From Rhizodiscina lignyota (lineage: Eukaryota; Ascomycota; Dothideomycetes; Aulographales; Rhizodiscinaceae), in the NCBI GenBank assembly GCA_010015805.1, contig ML978131.1, positions 682,001 to 746,000 on the forward strand: 64,000 bases of DNA. Reading direction: 5' to 3'. The notes beneath the pieces are model-generated. The model did no database searches. It was not told the DNA's origin and worked only from the letters and a program-made list of their open reading frames with translations. Of the stretch, positions 55,823 through 64,000 are shown piece by piece. The stretch's first letter is position 1, and each line of letters begins with the position of its first letter. A program made the translations under genes and the position numbers.

Positions 55823-57717
55823 TCAATAGACCGCAAAAAGTTTGAAACCTCCCCCATATATCCGAGCAGCGGTATAGAAGAACAAGCTGACAACTTGACA
55901 AGCTCCGGCGAAACATTGTACGCCTAGCCACGAGTCGAAGTTGTCGAGGATGGCACCAGCAATCGGGTTCGATACTAAGGCCCCGAGGGAGACGATCAGC
56001 ATGGATAGACCAAGAGAGAAAGGTACGGTTTGCGGATTCCAGTTCGCCGCTTGCGTCACCGCTGCGAGGAGCTAGAACCAAGCCGTTAGCCAAGTAATAT
56101 TACGTCTACGCGATGCGTGTACTCACTAGAGGCAGAGCAGAGGCGCGAAGAACCCAAACAACGCGCTGAATGCGATGATGCTGGCGTTGGTATTTGCAGG
56201 AATCCATGCACCGAACAAGAGGGCGATCATGGTCATGTTAACAATTATGAGGCCGTTAAATACTCCGTAACGATTCGCCAATGCAGGAATGATGAGTCGC
56301 CCCAGACAGCTGCTCATTGTTAGCAATATGAGGCGATTATGCTGAGACGGGACTGGTCGCTGTCTGCTTACCTTGCGGCATTTATAATGACTATGTGGTC
56401 CTCAGCCAGCTCGAAAGACATTCCCTTTGCCAACCCATACGCTCCAATGTAATTGAACGGCACCCAGTAGCCCAGCCAGGAGATTAGTGTCGCAAATACA
56501 GTGAACAAGAGTGTGATGTTTCGGGAGTACGCAACCAGACCGTCTTTGCCGACTGGTACAGCGTGCCCAAGAGTTCGCGCTTCGACGGTGAAAAATCCGA
56601 TGCCCTGTATACCAAAATAAGTACTTATTCGACAGAATTCTAAAATGAACGTACAAGGAAACCCAAGATCATAAAGGCCATGGCTCGCATTGTCCAACCG
56701 AATCCTATTCGGTTGATGAGTCTAGATATCATCAAAGGAAATATAACACCTAGGCAAGGTAAGCAAAGGAACGTATGCGCAATCTTGTTGCTAGTAATAT
56801 AATCGATTGTCCCGCTGAAAGCTGCATTCTAAGGAGGATGGAGTCGTGTGAGGAAGACTAAGAAGTCTAAGAGAAATTCGAGCTTCTCTGATCATACCTC
56901 CAAGCGCTGTGCCAACTGTTAATATTCCGAAAGCTATCGGGGTCTTTGATTTGAACCATGTTGGGATTGTTTGGGTTGCTTTGGTTCCATCAGTGGACGA
57001 GCTTTGCTACCAGCGTGAGTTGGAAAGATGCCGCACCCGGATGATATGCTAACGCAGCACCAATTGGAGAACAAATGCCTTGTGCCAAAACTAATTGATA
57101 TTCCTTTTTCGACAGTGATGCCATCATTAGTCCAAAGACGTGTATGATTGCTCCAATTGCTATTGCTTTGCGGGCGCCGATTTTCCGATAAATTATGACA
57201 GAGAAAGGCGACTACTGAGGTCAACGAGAAGAGGTCTTCAATCTGGGCGGAAGTGGTTACCAAGAAGAATAACAAAAACACTTCCAGAGAGCTAATCCAG
57301 GATATAGCCCCCTCTGATTTCCCTTTGAGTTGATGTGTCTTGTAGTACGCTTGAAATGATCCAATAGCTGCAATAGGTTAGAAGTGGCCTGAAAATGTGT
57401 AGACGTACTCACCAAATATCCAACCTATGCTTGCCATACTGCGAAGATGAAGTTAGGCGTAGAAGTACAGTTTACGGTGTTTGCAAGACTCACAAGACGA
57501 AGAAGCCGCCGAAAACAGCCATCCAAGCACGCAACCCTCCATTCGGAGGTTCATCTACGACATCGCCTGCCCCAGATTGGTCTGCAAAATTAGATTCTTC
57601 TTTCGATGGCGGGACATTGCCCGAACCTGCTGTGGCTTCTTTCTCCTCGCCTCCAAGTGGCGATGTCTCCTCAAGTTTCTGGGAACTCGTCGTGCCAGTC
57701 GGCAGAGCTGCTGGCAT
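55823..57717 (-). CDS. MFS monocarboxylate transporter-like (MCT/Mch family)
   Basis: At least nine exons. Those fitted by frame are 57717-57494, 57438-57413, 57367-57261, 57211-57037, 56978-56898, 56749-56655, 56604-56372 and from 56309; the last ends at 55823. The protein has a charged N-terminal tail, then GGLRAWMAVFGGFFVFMASIG (typical MCH start), FQAYYKTHQL, ISWISSLEVFLLFF, IIHVFGLMMASLSK, CSPIGAALAYHP, TWFKSKTPIAFGI, FGWTMRAMAFMILGF and IVSLGALVSNPIAGAI near the end. Twelve helices are expected. One intron is long (148 bp). The junction around 56130-56060 lacks an obvious GT donor in the right frame; a GC donor would work, so that exon pair is uncertain and the gene could be damaged. 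It probably moves a carboxylate or the pathway product. Confidence 0.78.
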
Positions 57718-60415
57718 CAGTCACACTGTATGCACTATAAAGTAACTGCAATTAGCGATTGCAACTTACTGGTAGCGGGGCTCCTAGAATGTTGTGAATC
57801 AGGGTGCATTTCTTATGGTTGCCTATGATAAAGGTTGGCCCTCTCCTGTCAGGGGAACAATCTCGACTCGGTATCGACGAGGATTCCTAAAGACGGCTAG
57901 TAGTTCAAATGTCAAGACAAACGAATATCGTACAACAGCGAAACTGATTTTGCTGTTGAAATTCAATTCTGCAGTAGAGAGGATGAAACAACTGGAATAG
58001 GGTTCTAGAGTGTCAACCAACTCAGACTTCGGGAATGTTCGTTTCTTATTGCTAAGCGATCTTGCTCCATTGAAAATTTGACCCCTAACTGCCCAGCCAG
58101 CCAACTGAGCCAGTATCACATCTTGGGCTGTTGGTAATGTAAGCGGCCGCATAGGCATCGGATTATGGTCAGATATACTTCCAGCGAAACCCAGCACAGA
58201 TTTGCCGCTACCATCAGTGAGATGCTGAGCCTCAGGGAGAGCATTAATGCCTGCGTAGAATTTATGAAAGGCCATTAGAGCAGGTTATTGCATATGCTGT
58301 TTTCCCGGCCTTAGTATAAAAAACTCAGCTCCCAACAGTATTGACAAAGCTTGCTGTGGCTTGAAATGCGAAACTGTCTGCACGCCAAACAGGCCCATTG
58401 TTAGGTGTAAGAGAAATATGAAAACTTTGAAAAGATCAGATGTATCGGCCGATACTGTATGTGCGGCCGCTGTAGTACGCATCGGTTTATCAGTACCCCA
58501 AACGAGAATAATTGGCCCTATTCAAGTCGACGCTGTCGAGGTAATTGTACTCCGTATCATCTCGCATTTTTTCATCTTAAGGACTCCTTAGACATCATTT
58601 GGCGTTTCATCAGAGCATCACTCATACAACACACGAATAACATCGCCTGGCGTCCATTTCGCTTTCTTCGCGTCCTCTTCAAAGATACAAAATCCTTGTA
58701 GTGTACGAAAGAAGTGGTGAAATTAATTCAACTTAACGGCCACATTCCTCCCGTAGTGGTTGCCTCGTGGAGTTAGGAACAGCTCCAAGCTGACACACGG
58801 CGTTAGAGCAATGTCGCGATCAATGCTACAAAAGGACTTGAGGACAACATCGTGGCTTTAGGGGCAAGTAAGGCCTCAGGACATGTCGACGTTTTGCAGC
58901 TCGTAATTGATTAACCTTATGCGGGTGCATACTTGCTCTCCTATCTCTTTGCATTTTTCCTGCTTTCGCTGAAGTTACATGCTCCAAACCTTTTTCCAAC
59001 ATCATTGCACGGCTCCGAAACATTGAGTTTGGACAAAGAACACCGTGCTCAAGCATGGGAGCCCCACTGCAGAAATTCCACCAGCCGCAAATAGCTTCAA
59101 GTGCATTAATCAACTATCTGACAGCAGGTCTTAGAGCATCTATGTCCGCATCGGTATGTCCGTCCGCATCAGTATGCCCGCATCGACGATCCAACAACTC
59201 ACGATTTGGTCAGAGGGTACTAGCTACATGTCGGCAAGGCATTACAAATCAGCTCTGGGACAATGAAGCCCACTCCACTTATTGATATAAGGCCAGCGAC
59301 ACATCGAATCCGACATTGCCACGCGCGAACTGCAATCAGGTCGCTGGCGACATATATAATACATGGTAGCAACATTCATCTTGCTGCAGCCGATTCATTA
59401 TATCGCCAATATACCACGGAAGTAGCGCGAACAATAAGGGTCTAGCCGGAAGACTTGAAACCCCATTGGCGTGACCGAGTCGAGTGAACGTTGGTCGACA
59501 TTGAATTAAGTGGCATCGATCGATGAACTCTGACCAGGAATGTAGCTTGCTACAACGCACACAAGCATGGACAACTAGATCAATAGAGCAGAAGCACTCG
59601 TTGAGGCTCCAACTCTCTACAATGCGATGCATATGCCGTAACCACTTTGAGAGCACTCCTTTCAACAGTCAACGTACCAGAATCTACCAACAAGCTGTCC
59701 TGAAAGCATAGCCAGGCGGGAATATACAATAGAGCATGGCTACACTGATGGATGTCGTCGCGTTCATCAGGCCTCTCATCATGTCGTGCAAAGCCGAAGT
59801 TCTGGCTACTCCGAGGAGACGTAGCTGGAAGTCGATCCCGCTTACATCGTCACATCGAAAGGCAAACTTACAGAAGGAGTGTTGACAATGCGAGGCATGT
59901 ACAAGCAATCATGTATTGGCTACGACGACCACGGTCACTAAGGTCCTTCCCCAAACCACGCAAGTCAAAGGGCACAGCATCTTTGAGAACGCTCAATTCA
60001 ACATCAAACTTGCTACCATCTATTCATAAACTGGTGAGGAAGCTGTAGCTACGCTGAGATAAACGATTGGCAGAGTTTACAGAGGCTGAAGTAGCTGCGC
60101 TCGGTGAAGGCGCATATATGACACTTGAAAGAGAACAGTATAGCGACTCCGACCCTACTGAGGACGACGACGAGTCCATGGGCGCGTATGATAGGCTTGC
60201 GTTGGGAGTGTAGCTAGCGGCGACATTCACATGGACACAGGTATGCAGTGGTATTTGATGAGCATTCACTGCTTGCATTTGCCTAGATATTGGCTGGACG
60301 CCAATATCGTTCGTCGAATAACTTATGCTGGCCTAACCCAGCCTCACAATCTCACACCATTTTTTATCCTCCACCCCTTCTCCCCTTCTGCCCCCTCTCC
60401 CCCCTCCACGCAACT
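57718..60415. other. Long intergenic region, no gene supported
   Basis: 2.7 kb between two minus-strand genes. A minus frame at 57823-58275 (150 codons) and smaller frames at 58285-58701, 58826-59113 and 59684-60278 show no family I recognise and cannot be linked into a larger protein. They may be decayed gene remnants. GTCCGCATC-like words repeat around 59145-59185 (three short copies) but do not form an array. Confidence 0.45.
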
Positions 60416-63009
60416 TCACTTGCCAGATCTCAAAGACCTGGCCGGAGTGGAGGCCTTCGAGCCGGCCTTGGAGCCAGCCCTCGAGTCCCCCCTCCGTCCT
60501 CCCTTCGCCGCCTTCATGGCCTTAGTGCCGAAGGCACCCTTCAGGCCCTCCAGCTCCTTCTGCATGCCACGGCGCTTCGGCGCGCGCTCCGCATCGGCGG
60601 CAGTCATCGAACGGCGCATGGTTGGCGCCTTCTTGCGCTTGCCATCGTTCGTAACTTGATCGGCAGCGTCGTCGGCGTCGTCCATGTCAACGTCGCTGTC
60701 CGCACCAGCCGCCATGCCCACGTCAGCGATCGGCAATGAATGGCGCGCATGAGCTCGTGCCGCCTTGATCTCAACCGCGAAATCGTCGTCCGCCAAGCGC
60801 TCGGCCCTATCCAGCTTGAGTCCGCCTCTCGGGAGTCCGCGATCCCTGATGAGCTTTTTGAGCTCCTCGTCCTTCATCGTTATCATGTACCTGTCGACCT
60901 TGGTTTGTCGGGTCAAGTCATTCTGGCCTCCTTTGTTCGTGTCTTTGGCCGCAGTTGGGAGTGTCTGCATCGGTTTTGGCAGACCGAACGCACTCTCAAG
61001 CTTTCTGCTCACATCCTTCAAGTGTTGACGGAGTTCCTTCCTTGGCCGACCACCTTTCGGACTGCCTGGCGCAGTATATCCTGGGGCGAGGGTGGCGTAA
61101 GGAACTGGAGTGACACTCTTGTGCGGAGAAGCGCTGTGCCTCTCGCTCATCGCTGGAATCTGATCTTGCACGCCTGGAGTGAAGACCTTCTCGTTGTAGC
61201 CAACTTCTTCCATGACGAGGTCATTGGGACCCGTCGCATCACGCTGACCGGGCGAGACGTATGCCATGACACTTGGGCCACCGAGGATCGAAGCCGGAGG
61301 CGGGTATGGAGGGGTATAGCTCTCGCGTTCACGGCTGATCGCAAGCGAGGCGAGAGCAGCGCGCTCAGTGGCATCTGAGGGTGTGCGATGCGCGCGAAAC
61401 GCTGGGTCATCACTCATTGTGTGCGTTGCAAGAGACATCGACGTTGCGTTGACATCGTTCGTTGTTGGCATCGTATGGAGCGCGGCAGAACTATGGGTAG
61501 TATCGAAGCTGTTGGCTGTAGGCATCGCATGGAACGCGGTAGAGTTCTGGGTAGTATCGAAGTTGTTGGCTGTAGGCATCGCATTAAGCGCGGCGTAACT
61601 CTGGGTGGCATCGAAGCTGTTAGCCGCAGGCATCGCACCGAATGAATCGTAACCATGAGTAAAGTCGAAGCTGTTAGCGGCATGCATAAATCCAGATGCA
61701 GTGCCATTCCAGGGAGCGCTAAGCGCTGGAGGCATCGCAGCTGGAGTCGGAAACCCGAAAACACCAGGACCAATATGTGGATGAGGGGGAACATTGACCG
61801 TGTCTTGATATAGTGGACCGACTGGCTGCTGCAGCAGCATCTCGTGAGGGAGGAAAGTGTAAGGTACGCTCGGAAAGTCGGGTGCGTAGGGAGTCTGCGG
61901 CACAGCACGTGAAATACACAGTATCATTCTGAGGGTATCGCCAACATGTGTTACCTGCTCTGCTCCAGCTGACGTCTCAATGGTCATTTCGATCCTCTCC
62001 TCGGGGACGTTCCTGCCTATTTATTGTCAGAAATGAAGGTCACTATTAGGAGAGTGAACGTGCCTTGCATGCCGGTCTGGACGTTGGCGCCAGTAGGCAA
62101 TCCTGGCAGGGTTGCTGGTGACATGCGAGTGAACAACTCGAAGATGTCTATATCTATTTGTTGTTAGGATTGAGCAACACGCGATTGGGATTGCCTTCAA
62201 GCTTGCCTTCGGTGTTGATGTTGAGGTTACCAGTAAGGACCGCTAGCTGTCCTTCCGTTGCGGTGTTGGCAGTCATCTCTCCGTGCATGGTGAAGTCTAC
62301 ATTTACTGTCAGAAAGGAGTGACAACCTGTCGAGATTCAGAAACTTACCTTGCGTCCAGTCGAGGTTGGTATTGACGTCAGGATGCATCAGTGTCTGCTC
62401 TTCCACTGGCGTTTGCAAGCTCATATCCTTGGCCATCTTGTTGTCTGTTTATGGTTAGCGATGAGAACCACGCGTCTAGAGCCATGAACTTACCTTGCAT
62501 ACCAATCTCGTCCTTCTCAACATCAGGTACTGCCATCTGCTCTTCCTCTGGTGCATCGACGATCATCTCTTCGCCCATATCGTTGCCTTTTTTATTGTTA
62601 GAAATGACAAACACGCGCCTAAACAACTCAAACTACCTTGCATGTCGCCCTGGAAGTCGACGCCGCCGCCAGTAGGCATTGCTGGTTGTGCTTCCGATGA
62701 GGCTTCCGCGGTCATCTCCTCGTTCATGTTGGTGGGGTGGTTGTATTGGGCTATTTATCATCAGAACGAAAAACACGCGTCAAGAGTGGTGAACTTGCCT
62801 GAAGCCTCATCTATAAGTGCGACAGTGGCGTCCCAGTCGAAGTCCTCAATCACATCCATGATCTCTTCATATGTCGAACCGCCTGGTTCGTTGCGATCAA
62901 TGGGCCCAAAGACAGGATGATCGTACCAGTTTGGTCCTTTCCAATTGTCCATGCCCGCCGCTGCTTGAGGATTCGAGAACCACGCCGGTTTCGGTGGAGG
63001 CTCCGCCAT
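60416..63009 (-). CDS. Orphan, probably nuclear protein built from duplicated exons
   Basis: Complement of join(60416-61894, 61955-62016, 62064-62153, 62207-62296, 62349-62444, 62494-62586, 62637-62750, 62799-63009); 744 residues. Exons 2-6 encode related 30-38-residue units (for example EMTAEASSEAQPAMPTGG and EMTANTATEGQLAVLTGN), all bounded by phase-1 introns of 47-53 bp. Three introns appear to begin with GC. The large last exon holds five 18-residue repeats (NSFDTTHSSAALHTMPT-like), a lysine/arginine-rich region, and a helix pair DEELKKLIRDRGLPRGGLKL-DRAERL that resembles a SAP DNA-binding motif. The tail is basic (SKAGSKASTPARSLRSGK). A 60-bp intron at 61895-61954 is also readable in frame. 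No named family is recognised. Chromatin or DNA binding is inferred only from composition. Confidence 0.75.
61415..61681 (-). repeat. Five tandem 54-bp units coding 18-residue repeats
   Basis: Within the last exon of the orphan gene, 54-bp units encode variants of (A/T)ANSFDTTxSxAAxxAMP. The central units are most alike and the end units diverge, a usual pattern for unequal crossover. The serine, threonine and asparagine content predicts disorder. Confidence 0.75.
62064..62750 (-). repeat. Tandem exon-intron duplication array (five units)
   Basis: Five exons of 90-114 bp plus flanking introns of about 50 bp form a repeated exon-intron module. The introns share GCGTGTT-like centres and endings such as TTCTGACAATAAATAG, so intron and exon were copied together. 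All boundaries are phase 1, so each added unit preserves the frame. Confidence 0.7.
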
Positions 63010-64000
63010 GGCTTCTGATTGTTACAGACGACGTTGAAATCAAATGTCAAAGAGTGGGCGTATTTGTTGTAAATGAGTTGGAGTGTGAGAAGAGAGGTTG
63101 TTGTTATTTTTGGGTTGTTTGTGCTGTTGAGAACGCGGGAAATGAAGTGCTTGTCAAGGTGGTGTTATGACAACAGTGGCGCGTCGTTGCTTCACCAGAG
63201 CTCGTTCACACAGTCCAGCAGGGTAACAAAGGAAGGGTTAGTCACAGGTTAACACCTCTGTGAAATGATACTAGAGGTTGTGCCGAACTTCATGTCGAAA
63301 ACACGCCCGGCCACTGGCGAAAGCATTTCACAAAGTACACTTGAAAGCGAACTGGCAATTTGCCAGCGCGCATTCATCTTCAACTTCCCCCTCTCGTGCT
63401 TTTTCTTCAAATGCTTGGGCATAATTCGAGGCCCTAATGAGTCAATTGTCTTTGAAGCCATCTCCTCATTGTTCCTTTCCAAGTGAATTTCGACCAGTCG
63501 ATGGTGTTTCGGTCTGCCCATAAGTCAACGTCCACATTCACTTCAATAAGCACCAACGCGCCAGAGAGGAAATCTCACGTATTAGGTAGGACAGAAGCAG
63601 TTCTTACACATAACACCCAACGTCCCGTCATATCGGTATCGAATTGCTCACAGCATTGCCAGTGTCCGCCGGTGCCCCCAACAGCCTGTGCAATTTTGTT
63701 AGCCTTGTAGTTTACATCCAGCTGCATCACTAAACGACATACTTCTTTCCAGTCTCTGTAGCACAGCAGCCACAAAAGATGGAAGCGGGCCAGCAAAACA
63801 CCTTGAGATATCAGTGAGAGTGAAGTGTGGAGAGAAAATTACTGGGGTCATACCGCCATGACGACCGTAGTAGCGAAGCCCAGTGTCGGACCAACCACCT
63901 TGTGAGAGCATGTTAGCTTCCTATCATATAAACCATCACTTCCCACGGAGAGATTCCTTCCTCAATCAACTCCTTAACAATCAGGACGCACCTTGCAGTG
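63010..64000. other. Right-edge region, possible fragment of a further gene
   Basis: About 1 kb upstream of the orphan gene. Minus frames at 63575-63796, 63699-63911 and 63249-63521 overlap splice-like signals (for example near 63843), so the 3' part of another gene may enter from the right. I recognise no domain and cannot build a model. Confidence 0.3.

Noticed and set aside
57823-58275. 150-codon minus frame
   Set aside because: No family resemblance and no exon to join; possibly a decayed remnant but unsupported.
59145-59185. Short GTCCGCATC-type direct repeats
   Set aside because: Three near copies without regular spacers; not a CRISPR-like or satellite array, and CRISPR is not expected in a fungus.

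Overview
The window is nuclear DNA of a filamentous ascomycete (Pezizomycotina; Dothideomycetes is my best guess, from general style only). Introns are mostly 45-80 bp with GT..AG ends, genes lie on both strands with 0.3-2.7 kb spacers, and the gene set includes Zn2Cys6 regulators, an RGS-LOV photoreceptor, Alp6/GCP3, DUF3431 and GPC1. I recognise no virus-like element. One 216-bp MITE-like DNA element is present.

Layout. 0-5 kb: the 3' end of an AsaB/CmcJ-like hydroxylase, then gamma-tubulin complex component 3. 5-12.7 kb: a possible catabolic unit made of a Zn2Cys6 regulator, a Dal5/ACS-family MFS transporter and a divergent TcuA-like flavoprotein dehydrogenase. 13-24.4 kb: an RGS-LOV blue-light receptor, a cystinosin-type transporter, an Nto1/BRPF-like PHD protein with a degenerate bromodomain-like segment, and a Tra2-like RRM protein with an RGG tail. 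26-30 kb: a DUF3431 membrane-anchored protein and a Gre2-like reductase. 30.5-32.8 kb: a disturbed stretch with the MITE, a CYTH triphosphatase gene that needs a frame change, and a degenerate Pol III-type sequence.

33.4-35.8 kb holds the most interesting locus. A viperin (RSAD2)-family radical-SAM gene lies head to head with a nucleoside-monophosphate-kinase-like gene across a 523-bp spacer. This mirrors the RSAD2/CMPK2 pairing of vertebrates. A CYTH triphosphatase gene lies about 1.1 kb beyond the kinase, so the neighbourhood is rich in nucleotide-triphosphate enzymes. 36.7-44 kb is housekeeping: GPC1 acyltransferase, CWC22 splicing factor, an MDR oxidoreductase whose stop codon sits in a perfect 17-bp hairpin arm, and Ap4A phosphorylase. 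45.7-57.7 kb looks like an accessory oxidative cluster: aldehyde dehydrogenase, an orphan multi-pass membrane protein, a short-chain dehydrogenase with a 14-nt microexon, a YUCCA-type flavin monooxygenase and an MCT-like transporter. 60.4-63 kb carries an orphan gene built from tandemly duplicated exons with related introns, three of which appear to use GC donors.

Coding joins were derived by hand from frame continuity, splice motifs and remembered family conservation. No database search was run.
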